A stretch of DNA of 5,832 nucleotides from contig JAFOLN010000316.1 of NCBI GenBank assembly GCA_017419325.1, positions 1 through 5,832 of the forward strand, read 5' to 3'. Shown in pieces: positions 1-5,759 of this stretch. The number at the start of each line of letters is the position of its first letter. The stretch's first letter is position 1. Under the pieces are notes generated by a model. It made no database searches. It saw only the letters and a program-made list of their open reading frames with translations, and was not told the origin of the DNA. Source of the stretch: Clostridia bacterium. Its GTDB lineage: Bacteria; Bacillota; Clostridia; Oscillospirales; RGIG577. Both the position numbers and the translations under genes were made by a program.

Positions 1-261
1 ATTCTGCCGCTTTTCGTCGGGATGAAGGCCGATGGTGCCTATGACCTTGTTTGACGCCTTGTCAACAACGGCCCAGACGCAGCCACCCTCCATAAAGGAT
101 TTGACGGCCAGCTTTGAGTCGCGCCGCGTCTTATGGGGAGCCCAGCCCGCGTTCGGCCCCACGTTGGGACTTTGTGAATATTCAAAAACGTCGTCCGCGT
201 CCGAGCGTTTAAAAGGACGGAGCAGGAGCCTGTCGGTTTCTATTTCATAGAGCATATACAT
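1..261 (-). CDS. GNAT family N-acetyltransferase (RimJ/RimL-like), partial at left edge
   Basis: The minus strand stays open from an ATG at 261 to base 1, giving 87 residues of a longer protein whose C-terminus lies outside the window. The N-terminus (ETDRLLLRPFKRSDADDVFEY) has the pattern that opens GNAT_3/RimJ-RimL type acetyltransferases, followed by VGPNAGWAPH near residues 36-45 and the central strands around VWAVVDKASNKVIGTIGLH. Such enzymes transfer acetyl from acetyl-CoA to an amine, often a protein N-terminus or a small molecule; the substrate cannot be told here, and the acetyl-CoA-binding loop is beyond the edge. The gene starts 13 bases after the fumarase beta stop, so it is probably the third gene of that operon. 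No strong ribosome binding site is visible. ATG 255 is an equally possible start (MLYEIETDR). Confidence 0.85.
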   Translation of the reverse strand, partial: MYMLYEIETDRLLLRPFKRSDADDVFEYSQSPNVGPNAGWAPHKTRRDSKLAVKSFMEGGCVWAVVDKASNKVIGTIGLHPDEKRQN

Positions 262-274
262 GAGTCAGCCGTTT

Positions 275-847
275 TTACAGGCGAGAGAGCGCCTCGCGGT
301 ATTTTTCGCGTCCCGTTTTATAAATATTGCCGCCGTGAGCGTCTATGGCGACTATCGCGGGAAAGTTTTCAACATACAGCCGTTTTACGGACTCGCAGCC
401 CAGATCGTCAAAGGCGATGACCTCGCATGAGCGCACGCAGCGCGACAAAAGCGCTCCCGCGCCGCCCGTTGCGATGAAGTAGACCGCGCCGTGCTCCTCT
501 ATGGCACGGCACACGTCCTCGCGGCGGTCGCCCTTTCCTATCATGCCCGAAAGCCCCATGGATAAGAACCGCTCGGAGTAGGGGTCCATGCGTCCCGAGG
601 TGGTGGGGCCGAGGGAGCCTATTATCTGCCCCGGACGCGCGGGGGTGGGGCCTGCGTAATAAATGACCGCGCCCGAAATGTCAAAGGGCGGCGCCTCGCC
701 CCGGTCGAGCATCTCGGTTATCCTTTTATGCGCGGCGTCGCGGGCCGTATATATGGTGCCCGTAAGGCTTACGCTGTCTCCGGCGAAAAGACGGGGAGTC
801 TCTTCACGAAGGCGCGAAAGCTCAATCTTTTTTATACCGTCGTTCAC
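275..847 (-). CDS. Fe-S class I fumarate hydratase / tartrate dehydratase-type hydro-lyase, beta subunit
   Basis: The 190-residue protein is a full-length C-terminal (beta) subunit of the two-subunit class I hydro-lyases, which hydrate fumarate to malate or dehydrate tartrate. Family patterns seen: RDAAHKR at 36-42, YYAGPTPARPG at 63-73, GPTTSGRMD at 80-88 (the substrate-binding Arg region), GKGDR at 104-108, TGGAGALL at 127-134, and DDLGCESVKRLYVENFPA at 147-164. The beta subunit alone carries no [4Fe-4S] cluster ligands; those are on the alpha subunit, which normally sits just upstream but is absent here. The start is GTG at 847, overlapping the DivIVA-like stop as GTGA, with GGAGG ten bases upstream, so translation is likely coupled. 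Fumarase versus L-tartrate dehydratase cannot be settled from this subunit; fumarase is the likelier reading. Confidence 0.92.
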   Translation of the reverse strand: MNDGIKKIELSRLREETPRLFAGDSVSLTGTIYTARDAAHKRITEMLDRGEAPPFDISGAVIYYAGPTPARPGQIIGSLGPTTSGRMDPYSERFLSMGLSGMIGKGDRREDVCRAIEEHGAVYFIATGGAGALLSRCVRSCEVIAFDDLGCESVKRLYVENFPAIVAIDAHGGNIYKTGREKYREALSRL

Positions 848-1569
848 TTTACATCAGCCTCCGGGGTCGCGTCCTTGCTTCTGAGCTTCGGCGCCATTTC
901 GTCGAGCATAGTCTTTGCGTTCTCCACCGCCGACATGATCTTTGAAAACTCGGAAAGCATATTGTCCGCGGAGTACTTAAGGCGGTTCTGCTCCGACGCC
1001 ACCTTTGTAAGGTACCCGTCGCAGAGCACGCGCACGCCGTCTATGTAGTCGTTCGTCTTTGCGATTATGTCGAGCCGTTTGTTTTCGGCGTCCGTCATCA
1101 TTATGTCGGCCTCATTCTGCGCCCGCATGAGCACGGAGCCGATATTCTGCTTCTGGAGCCGATATTCGGACAGCTCCACGTTGGAATGGTCAAGCTCCTG
1201 CTTTAAGCGCGCGTTTTCGGCGGTCAGCTCCTCGAGCGAGTTCCTTAAGCGGGCGGCCTCGGTGGAAAGCTCGTTGAAGCGCATTTCCTCCTCCTCAAGG
1301 CGCGCCTTAAGAACCTTCGGGTCTTCGCCCACAGCCTCCGCGGCGGGGGAGCCCGTCTGTTCAAAACGCGACTGAAACTCCTTGTTTTTCTCAAGCAGCG
1401 CGTCGTAAAGCCTCGTTTTGTCGTCAAGCTGCGAATTGAGCGCCGCTATCTGCTCCTCGAAGGATTCGCGCTCGCTTTCACTCTTGTCTATAAGCGCCTC
1501 TATGTACTCCATGACGTCCTGTTTGTTAAAGCCCATCATTGCAGAGCCGAATTTTACATCGGGATCCAT
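844..1569 (-). CDS. DivIVA domain-containing coiled-coil protein
   Basis: A 241-residue, mostly helical protein. The N-terminus (MDPDVKFGSAMMGFNKQDVM) matches the short DivIVA/GpsB membrane-targeting region: a hydrophobic patch followed by G-F/Y-N/D-K-x-x-V. After it come long heptad-rich, Glu/Lys/Arg-rich segments (about 22-72 and 85-142), and a helix at 143-230 with AQNEADIMMTDAENKR, typical of DivIVA C-terminal halves. DivIVA proteins bind curved membrane at septa and poles and recruit division or wall factors; this member's partners are unknown. ATG 1569 is chosen over the upstream ATG at 1623 because AGGAGG lies seven bases before it and the family motif begins there. It heads a unit with the fumarase beta and GNAT genes. 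No convincing promoter was found between it and the thioredoxin terminator. Calling it a division protein is inference. Confidence 0.82.
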   Translation of the reverse strand: MDPDVKFGSAMMGFNKQDVMEYIEALIDKSESERESFEEQIAALNSQLDDKTRLYDALLEKNKEFQSRFEQTGSPAAEAVGEDPKVLKARLEEEEMRFNELSTEAARLRNSLEELTAENARLKQELDHSNVELSEYRLQKQNIGSVLMRAQNEADIMMTDAENKRLDIIAKTNDYIDGVRVLCDGYLTKVASEQNRLKYSADNMLSEFSKIMSAVENAKTMLDEMAPKLRSKDATPEADVK

Positions 1570-1572
1570 ACC

Positions 1573-1582
1573 GAAGCCTCCT
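1573..1582 (-). promoter_or_regulatory. Ribosome binding site fixing the DivIVA-like start
   Basis: On the minus strand AGGAGG (plus-strand CCTCCT) sits about seven bases before ATG 1569. The longer reading from ATG 1623 has no such site and would add 18 residues lying partly over the terminator hairpin, so 1569 is the supported start. Confidence 0.8.
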
Positions 1583-1614
1583 GTCTTAGGAAAATTTGCA
1601 TTTAACGTGTATCT

Positions 1615-1659
1615 AAAAAGCACGCCTTCGCAAAAATAAGCGTAAAAGACGTGCTTTTT
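1615..1659 (-). terminator. Terminator-like hairpin after thioredoxin
   Basis: AAAAAGCACG (1615-1624) and CGTGCTTTTT (1650-1659) form a perfect 10-base inverted repeat, with a 25-base loop in which CGC (1629-1631) can pair with GCG (1640-1642). Read on the minus strand, the stem ends in five T's just after the thioredoxin stop. It lies between thioredoxin and the DivIVA-like gene, suggesting separate transcripts. The long loop makes it a moderate terminator. It is symmetric enough to act in both directions, but no plus-strand gene ends here. Confidence 0.65.
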
Positions 1660-1663
1660 GAAA

Positions 1664-1996
1664 TCAGCCTATAACGGAATCGGCCGCGAGGCTCAGCTCA
1701 CGGAATTTCTGCACGCCAATGATCTTGTTCTGCATCTCTCCGCCCTTAAAGAATATAAGGGTGGGTATGCTCATTACCATATATTCAGCTGCAAGCGCCG
1801 GCTCTTCGTCAACGTTTACCTTGCATACCTTGAGCCTGCCGTCGTAGCTTTCGGCCAGCTTGTCCACCTCGGGCGCGATCATCTTGCAGGGGCCGCACCA
1901 CGAAGCCCAGAAGTCCACTAATACGGGAATATTGGAGTTTATGACCTCCCGGTCAAATTCATCGGTCTTAAGGTTCAATATTTTTTCCGAAGCCAT
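1664..1996 (-). CDS. trxA: Thioredoxin
   Basis: A 110-residue single-domain thioredoxin, the usual length for the family. It reduces disulfides in cytoplasmic proteins through the redox pair Cys34/Cys37 in WCGPC (33-37), preceded by VLVDFWAS. The cis-proline loop is SIPT at 76-79 (Pro78), followed by the strand LIFFKGGE. The loop before it reads EYMVMSIPT where many family members have a V-x-x-I/V-P pattern, a mild divergence. An extra cysteine lies at 58. No signal peptide is seen. ATG 1996 is preferred because AGGAGG lies nine bases upstream; ATG 2002, two codons earlier, is only three bases from it. The gene has its own promoter at 2085-2113 and a terminator-like hairpin at 1615-1659, so it is probably monocistronic. 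No thioredoxin reductase gene is in the window. Confidence 0.96.
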   Translation of the reverse strand: MASEKILNLKTDEFDREVINSNIPVLVDFWASWCGPCKMIAPEVDKLAESYDGRLKVCKVNVDEEPALAAEYMVMSIPTLIFFKGGEMQNKIIGVQKFRELSLAADSVIG

Positions 1997-2005
1997 ATTC
2001 ATCTA

Positions 2006-2033
2006 CCTCCTGTACGGCGCCCTCGTCGGGCGC
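2006..2033 (-). promoter_or_regulatory. Leader hairpin next to the thioredoxin ribosome binding site
   Basis: In the minus-strand transcript a perfect 6-bp GC-only stem, GCGCCC-GACGA-GGGCGC (2017-2033), sits five bases before the AGGAGG site (2006-2011) of thioredoxin. No U-tract follows, so it is not a terminator. It could stabilise the leader or affect ribosome access; that is inference. Confidence 0.45.
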
Positions 2034-2084
2034 AAAATTCTCTGCATGACGCAAAGGGATAAAATTCCTTCTATCTCCGTTTAA

Positions 2085-2113
2085 ATTATATCAAAGAGAA
2101 GGGAAAATTACAA
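2085..2113 (-). promoter_or_regulatory. Sigma-A-type promoter for thioredoxin
   Basis: On the minus strand, TTGTAA (plus positions 2108-2113) and a perfect TATAAT (2085-2090) are separated by exactly 17 bases. Transcription would start near 2078, giving a leader of about 80 bases before ATG 1996. This is the left half of a divergent promoter pair. Confidence 0.8.
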
Positions 2114-2218
2114 CCGTATTTTAAATATAATCGCGCCGCTTTATGCAAAAAGCCCCTAAGTTCTTCCCCGCACCCGCCCTGCGCGCGCGTATTTATGAGA
2201 AAAGGCGCATATATGTTA

Positions 2219-2247
2219 TTGAAATGAGGACGGATTTGTTTTATAAT
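2219..2247 (+). promoter_or_regulatory. Sigma-A-type promoter for the SPFH/zinc-ribbon/TPM operon
   Basis: TTGAAA (2219-2224), a 17-base spacer, and a perfect TATAAT (2242-2247). Transcription would start near 2254, about 25 bases before ATG 2279. The -10 does not show the CGTA core expected of a SigW-type ECF promoter, so basal housekeeping expression is likely. The interval between the two divergent promoters (2114-2218) shows no gene and no clear operator; it contains a short alternating GC tract at 2180-2190. Confidence 0.82.
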
Positions 2248-2278
2248 ATAACAAAGAAAATAAGCGGGAGGTAGTAAA

Positions 2279-3553
2279 ATGGGTATAATTAAAGCAGCAT
2301 TGGACGCCGTAGGCGGAACTTTGGCGGATTCCTGGCTCGAGGTCATCGAAGCCGACAATATGAGCGACACGACGGTATTTACCGGAGGAGTAAGCGTAAG
2401 ACGTGACGGTAAGCGCGGTTCCAACACGCGCGCGACTGCCGACACCATTTCAAACGGTTCAAAGATTCACGTTTATCCCAATCAGTTCATGCTTCTTGTT
2501 GAGGGAGGCAAGGTGGTTGACTTCACCGCTGAAGAGGGATATTACACCGTAAACAATTCGACCCAGCCCTCGCTTTTCACGGGCGATCTGGGCGGCAGCA
2601 TAAAGGAAGCCTTCGAGCGCATAAAGTTCGGCGGCGTGCCCTCCACCTCGCAGAAGGTGTTCTTCATCAATATGCAGGAGATAAAGGGCATAAAGTTCGG
2701 CACGAGGAACCCCGTCAATTATTTTGACAACTTCTATAACTCCGAGCTTTTCCTTCGCGCGCACGGCACGTATTCCCTCAAGATAGTAAATCCGCTCCTC
2801 TTCTATGCGGAGGCTATCCCGAAGAACGCAAGGCGCGTGGACATAAACGATATAAACGAGCAGTACAGAAACGAGTTCCTGGAGGCGCTTCAGACCTCGC
2901 TCAATCAGATGTCCGTTGACGGCGTGAGAGTTTCCCACGTTGCGTCGAAGGGACGCGAGCTGTCGAAGTACATGGCCGAAACCCTCGATGAGGACTGGAG
3001 CCGCACCCGCGGCATGGAGGTTCAGTCGGTAGGTATCGCAAGCATATCCTACGACGAGGAATCCCAGAAGCTCATCAACATGAGAAACAAGGGCGCAATG
3101 CTCTCCGACGCTTCGATAAGAGAGGGCTTCGTTCAGGGCTCCGTTGCAACGGGCATAGAGAACGCCGGCTCCAACTCCGCGGGCGCGGCAGCGGGCTTTA
3201 TGGGCGTAGGCCTCGGCATGAGCGCGGCAGGCGGCATGGGCGCCGCTTCCAACACGAACCTTGAGCAGATGCGCATGCAGCAGCAGGCGGCGGCTCAGGC
3301 GGCACAGCCCCAGGCTCCGGCAGGCTGGACCTGCGAATGCGGCGCGGTGAACACGGGCAAATTCTGCTCCGAATGCGGAAAGCCGATGCCCGCTCCCAAG
3401 GCGGAATGGGTATGCTCCTGCGGCACGAAGAACACGGGCAAATTCTGCTCCGAGTGCGGAAAGCCCATGCCTGCGACCAACTGCCCCAAGTGCGGCGCGG
3501 CATTGAACGACAGTGCGAAATTCTGCCCCGAATGCGGAGAAAAGCTTGCATAA
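2279..3553 (+). CDS. ydjI: SPFH domain protein (virion-core/YdjI type) with three C-terminal zinc ribbons
   Basis: A 424-residue protein with GGGAGGT six bases before its ATG. Residues about 1-285 form the bacterial SPFH/'virion core protein' domain: start with WLEVIEADN, then IHVYPNQFMLLVEGGKVVDF (63-82), YYTVNNSTQPSLF (88-100), FINMQEIKGIKFGTRNPVNYFD (129-150) and RAHGTYSLKIVNPLLFY (160-176). A Gly/Ala/Met/Gln-rich linker (about 287-348) leads to three zinc ribbons: C352/C354/C363/C366, C379/C381/C390/C393 and C402/C405/C416/C419. No N-terminal membrane helix or signal peptide is visible, unlike stomatin-type SPFH proteins, so membrane attachment probably needs its neighbours. B. subtilis YdjI is a PspA-linked SPFH protein that depends on YdjG and YdjH. 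The role here, membrane scaffolding under envelope stress, is inferred from family and operon context. Confidence 0.88.
   Translation: MGIIKAALDAVGGTLADSWLEVIEADNMSDTTVFTGGVSVRRDGKRGSNTRATADTISNGSKIHVYPNQFMLLVEGGKVVDFTAEEGYYTVNNSTQPSLFTGDLGGSIKEAFERIKFGGVPSTSQKVFFINMQEIKGIKFGTRNPVNYFDNFYNSELFLRAHGTYSLKIVNPLLFYAEAIPKNARRVDINDINEQYRNEFLEALQTSLNQMSVDGVRVSHVASKGRELSKYMAETLDEDWSRTRGMEVQSVGIASISYDEESQKLINMRNKGAMLSDASIREGFVQGSVATGIENAGSNSAGAAAGFMGVGLGMSAAGGMGAASNTNLEQMRMQQQAAAQAAQPQAPAGWTCECGAVNTGKFCSECGKPMPAPKAEWVCSCGTKNTGKFCSECGKPMPATNCPKCGAALNDSAKFCPECGEKLA
3331..3486 (+). repeat. Tandem zinc-ribbon duplication inside the SPFH gene
   Basis: Two adjacent 81-base (27-residue) units encode ribbons one and two. 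Bases 3349-3372 and 3430-3453 are identical over 24 bases and the match continues with few changes for about 15 more. Both ribbons share the CxC-x8-CxxC spacing, while the third has the ordinary CPxC form. This points to a fairly recent in-frame duplication. Confidence 0.8.
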
Positions 3554-3574
3554 AAAGCGGCAGGGAGTGTAGTT

Positions 3575-4654
3575 ATGGCTGTATTTACATATAAATGTCC
3601 CAACTGCGACGGCGGCCTTGAGTTTGACGCGGCCAAGCAGAAATTCGTATGCGAATACTGCTTGAGTGAATTTACGATGGAGGAGCTGAAGGCCCACTTC
3701 AACGAGGAGGAGCTTTCGGCGCAGGCCGAAGCCGACGCAAAACAGGAGCGCGAGCATGAGCACGTCCATGACGGGGACGACGGCGATATGCTCATGTACA
3801 ACTGCCCCTCATGCGGCGCGGAGATCGTGACCGACGCGACGACGGCGGCGTCGTTCTGCTACTACTGCCACAATCCCGTCGTGCTTTCCGGGCGTCTTGC
3901 GGGCGAGTTTAGGCCCGATCTTGTCGTTCCCTTCACGATAGAGCGAGAAGAGGCCGAAAAACGGCTCATTGACTGGATAAGCACGAAAAAGCTTGCTCCA
4001 AGCGACTTTTGCGGCAAGGAAAACATAGAAAAGATGTCGGGCGTGTATTTCCCGTTCTTCATCGTTTCCCAAAAGATAAACGGGCATCTTAACGCGGAGG
4101 CGCATAACGTGCGCACCTGGATAAGCGGCGACACGGAGCATACGGAAAGAACCATATACCGCGTCCTGCGCGAGGGCGGCATAGTGTTAAAGAATATAAC
4201 GAAAAACGCCCTGAACAAGGAAGAAAAGATTCTCGTTGACAACGTGCTCCCCTTCGACATAAACAGGGCGAAGCCCTTTTCCATGGCGTATCTTTCGGGA
4301 TTTTTTGCAGAAAAGCGAAACCTTGAGCTGGACTCCTTCAAGGAGGAGATAAAGGCCGAGACCATGCGCTATACGGAGGACCTGCTTCGTGACACGCTCG
4401 GCAATTACGACGAGCTTCACGCCGTACATGTGGAGACGCACGTGAAGGCGAAAAAGAACCAGTACTCGCTCATGCCCGTATGGGTGCTCACCTATAAGGG
4501 CAAGGACAAGATATATTATTACGCGATGAACGGTCAGACGGGCAGGATATGCGGCGATGTGCCCATTTCCATGAAGAAGCTTCTGATACGCTTTATCTGC
4601 GTGGCCGCTCCCATATTTGCGGTACTCTGTATACTGGGAGGGCTGCTGTTTTGA
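3575..4654 (+). CDS. Double zinc-ribbon protein with C-terminal membrane helix (YdjG-like)
   Basis: A 359-residue protein; AGGGAG lies seven bases before the ATG, and the gap to the SPFH stop is 21 bases. The first zinc ribbon is C8/C11/C26/C29 (KCPNCDGGLEFD, VCEYC), of the TFIIB-type family. A Glu/His/Asp-rich linker (about 36-72) leads to a second ribbon, C77/C80/C95/C98 (NCPSCG, FCYYC). Residues about 110-330 form an uncharacterised globular domain ending in MPVWVLTYKGKDKIYYYAMN and GQTGRICGD, typical of these proteins in Clostridia. A single hydrophobic helix at about 337-359 ends the protein, so it should be tail-anchored with ribbons in the cytoplasm. B. subtilis YdjG, needed to place the SPFH protein YdjI at the membrane, is the closest described relative by domain content. 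A membrane adaptor for the SPFH protein is the likely role. Confidence 0.85.
   Translation: MAVFTYKCPNCDGGLEFDAAKQKFVCEYCLSEFTMEELKAHFNEEELSAQAEADAKQEREHEHVHDGDDGDMLMYNCPSCGAEIVTDATTAASFCYYCHNPVVLSGRLAGEFRPDLVVPFTIEREEAEKRLIDWISTKKLAPSDFCGKENIEKMSGVYFPFFIVSQKINGHLNAEAHNVRTWISGDTEHTERTIYRVLREGGIVLKNITKNALNKEEKILVDNVLPFDINRAKPFSMAYLSGFFAEKRNLELDSFKEEIKAETMRYTEDLLRDTLGNYDELHAVHVETHVKAKKNQYSLMPVWVLTYKGKDKIYYYAMNGQTGRICGDVPISMKKLLIRFICVAAPIFAVLCILGGLLF
4636..4653 (+). promoter_or_regulatory. Ribosome binding site and TTG start of the TPM gene
   Basis: GGGAGGG (4636-4642), inside the end of the zinc-ribbon gene, lies eight to nine bases before TTG 4651. TTG 4651-4653 overlaps the TGA stop at 4652-4654 (TTGA). 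The next codons encode an N-terminal Arg/Lys-rich stretch and a hydrophobic core, a standard signal peptide. The upstream in-frame ATG at 4549 would prepend 34 residues read out of frame from the previous gene and has no such support. Confidence 0.8.
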
Positions 4655-5514
4655 GAAATACAAGATATAAAAAAGTGACGGCGGCCGTGCTTGTACTTAT
4701 CATAGCGCTTGCGTTTGCCGTGACGGCGGGCGCGTCGGGCGATAATGAGAGCATATACGACTACGCCGGAGTGTTCTACGACAGCGAACAGGCCGACCTT
4801 CAGAGCCGCATAGAAGAGGCCGAGGCCGAGACGGGCTTCGATATGGCCGTTCTTACGACGGACGACACCCAGGGCTATTCAACCTCCGTCTACGCCGCCG
4901 ATTTCTATGAGCAAAACGGCTTGGGACGGGGGCTTGACAAGACCGGCGTCATGTACGTTTTCGACTTTGACAACCGCGAGGTATTTATCCTTACGAAGTC
5001 GGACGCGGTAGGTTACCTTACCGATGAACGCATAAACGATATGCTCGACGAGGCCTTCGTATATATGGGGGACGGCGATTACTACAACGCGGCGCTGTCG
5101 CTCATAGGCGATACGGTGCGCTTTTACAACGAGGGTCAGCCCGAGGATCTCGTGTATTACGATGAGGATACGGGGGAGTATTCCCGCCCGAAGCAGGGGC
5201 TTACGCCCGTGTGGGCCGGCATATCCGCGGCGATAGCCGTAGTAGTAGGTCTTATAGTATGCGCAGTGTCCCGCCGAGGCTATACCGTTGCGACGCAGCA
5301 GTATTCTTATGATTTCAGAGGCAACTCGACCGTAGACCTGACCGCAAGGGAAGACAACCACATCGATACGCGCCATTCAAGGCGGCGCATCCCCCGGGCG
5401 ACCGGCGGCGGTGGAGGCCGTCCAAGAGGCGGCGGCTTCGGAGGAGGCTCCGTAAGCTCCACCTTCCATTCGTCAAGCGGCGGCTCCTTCGGCGGCGGCG
5501 GACGAAAGTTTTAG
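4651..5514 (+). CDS. TPM-domain membrane protein with glycine-rich tail (YdjH/YgcG-like)
   Basis: From TTG 4651 the product has 287 residues. A signal peptide covers about 1-28: RNTRYKK, a hydrophobic core at 11-25, and AGA before the likely cleavage site. The TPM domain follows at about 33-163: YDYAGVFYDSEQADLQSRIEEAE, GFDMAVLTTDD (62-72), GVMYVFDFDNREVFI (99-113), LTDERINDMLDEAF. A membrane helix lies at about 186-206 (VWAGISAAIAVVVGLIVCAV). The cytoplasmic tail contains an Arg cluster (RHSRRRIPR, 241-249) and ends in Gly/Ser runs closing with GGGGRKF, a pattern common in Bacillota TPM proteins. TPM domains were once proposed as phosphatases, but bacterial members are better viewed as membrane-linked factors of uncertain chemistry. 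Third gene of the operon, translationally coupled, it likely forms a membrane complex with the zinc-ribbon and SPFH proteins. B. subtilis YdjH is the nearest described analogue. Confidence 0.88.
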   Translation: MRNTRYKKVTAAVLVLIIALAFAVTAGASGDNESIYDYAGVFYDSEQADLQSRIEEAEAETGFDMAVLTTDDTQGYSTSVYAADFYEQNGLGRGLDKTGVMYVFDFDNREVFILTKSDAVGYLTDERINDMLDEAFVYMGDGDYYNAALSLIGDTVRFYNEGQPEDLVYYDEDTGEYSRPKQGLTPVWAGISAAIAVVVGLIVCAVSRRGYTVATQQYSYDFRGNSTVDLTAREDNHIDTRHSRRRIPRATGGGGGRPRGGGFGGGSVSSTFHSSSGGSFGGGGRKF

Positions 5515-5544
5515 TAAAAACCGACTGTTTTTTCTTACGGTCTG

Positions 5545-5553
5545 TGGTATAAT
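5545..5553 (+). promoter_or_regulatory. Extended -10 promoter ahead of the tRNA-Arg-like gene
   Basis: TGG directly before a perfect TATAAT (5548-5553) makes an extended -10 element. The best -35 candidate at 17 bases (CTGTTT, 5525-5530) is poor. Transcription would begin near 5560, at the base of the GC hairpin and about 30 bases before the tRNA head. No clear plus-strand terminator separates it from the TPM gene. Confidence 0.5.
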
Positions 5554-5603
5554 AAAAAAGCGGGCGGCAAATTACCGCCCGCACATATGTGCCCGCAGCT
5601 CAG
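5547..5603 (+). repeat. tRNA leader repeat, copy 1
   Basis: GTATAAT, an A-rich stretch, a GC-rich hairpin, the perfect palindrome GCACATATGTGC (5581-5592), then CCCG and the D-stem start of a tRNA. The same ordered block, with small insertions, recurs at 5760-5829. From the hairpin's right arm to the AGCTCAG of the D arm the two copies differ by a single base (C/T at tRNA position 8). Confidence 0.8.
5554..5582 (-). terminator. Intrinsic terminator reading leftward (copy 1)
   Basis: Arms GCGGGCGG (5560-5567) and CCGCCCGC (5575-5582) pair perfectly over 8 bp around a 7-base loop. On the minus strand the stem is followed directly by six T's (5554-5559 read as A's on plus). On the plus strand no T-run follows, so it works only for leftward transcripts. 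It could serve a leftward gene or RNA arising beyond it; none is recognised in the window. Confidence 0.7.
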
Positions 5604-5643
5604 CTGGATAGAGCGTTGGACTCCGACTCCAAAGGCCGTGGGT
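5589..5643 (+). pseudogene. tRNA-Arg(CCG), truncated in the T arm
   Basis: Acceptor 5' strand GTGCCCG (5589-5595), C and A at positions 8-9, a D stem GCTC/GAGC with loop AGCTGGATA, an anticodon stem TTGGA/TCCAA closing the loop CTCCGAC (U33 present, anticodon CCG, decoding CGG as Arg), variable loop AGGCC, and T stem 5' strand GTGGG. After T54 the expected TTCGA loop, CCCAC and the acceptor 3' strand CGGGCAC are missing: the sequence turns into an unrelated inverted-repeat element and neither string is found further right in the window. C instead of the nearly invariant U at position 8 also argues against function. Most likely a tRNA remnant; an assembly join at this point is the main alternative. 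Confidence 0.75.
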
Positions 5644-5751
5644 GAGATATGTGAGGCTCCGGGAACGCGAGGCGAAGCCGAAGCGTGACCGGCGAAGCCG
5701 AACTTATGCCCGGAGCCGAAGGCGGAGGGTAATCGCATCGGGCGATGCGAT
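5644..5751. repeat. Highly self-complementary element following the broken tRNA
   Basis: GGCTCCGGG (5655-5663) and CCCGGAGCC (5709-5717) are a perfect 9-base inverted repeat enclosing 45 bases. Inside are ACGC/GCGT (5665-5668, 5683-5686) around a GGC-GAA-GCC mini-hairpin, and CGGC-GAA-GCCG (5690-5700). The 12-mer GGCGAAGCCGAA occurs exactly twice (5671-5682, 5691-5702). A second perfect 9-base pair, ATCGCATCG/CGATGCGAT, lies at 5732-5751. No protein gene is credible here. It may be a REP-like DNA element or encode a structured RNA; the strand is undecided. Confidence 0.6.
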
Positions 5752-5759
5752 GAGATGAA

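Noticed and set aside
32..250. Plus-strand 72-codon open frame at the left edge
   Set aside because: It lies opposite a clear GNAT acetyltransferase and has no family features.
2126..2131. A second plus-strand TATAAT in the divergent region
   Set aside because: No -35 hexamer at 16-18 bases upstream, and a complete promoter lies nearer the gene at 2219-2247.
2180..2191. Alternating GC tract as a Z-DNA-type regulatory site
   Set aside because: Only about 12 bases; short alternating runs arise by chance in GC-rich sequence.
2086..2448. Minus-strand 120-codon open frame across the divergent promoters
   Set aside because: It starts inside the SPFH gene and crosses both promoters; the translation lacks recognisable features.
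2459..3769. A 436-codon open frame on the minus strand opposite the SPFH gene
   Set aside because: It mirrors the codon bias of the real plus-strand genes, spans the junction of two of them, has no ribosome binding site, and its translation is Leu/Ala/His/Arg-rich with no family resemblance.
3862..4663. Minus-strand open frames opposite the zinc-ribbon gene
   Set aside because: Shadow frames of a well-supported plus-strand gene; low-complexity translations without start signals.
5508..5533. Possible rightward terminator after the TPM gene (GTTTT/AAAAC, then TTTTTT)
   Set aside because: The stem is only five mostly A-T pairs and the T-run is separated from it; not enough to call.
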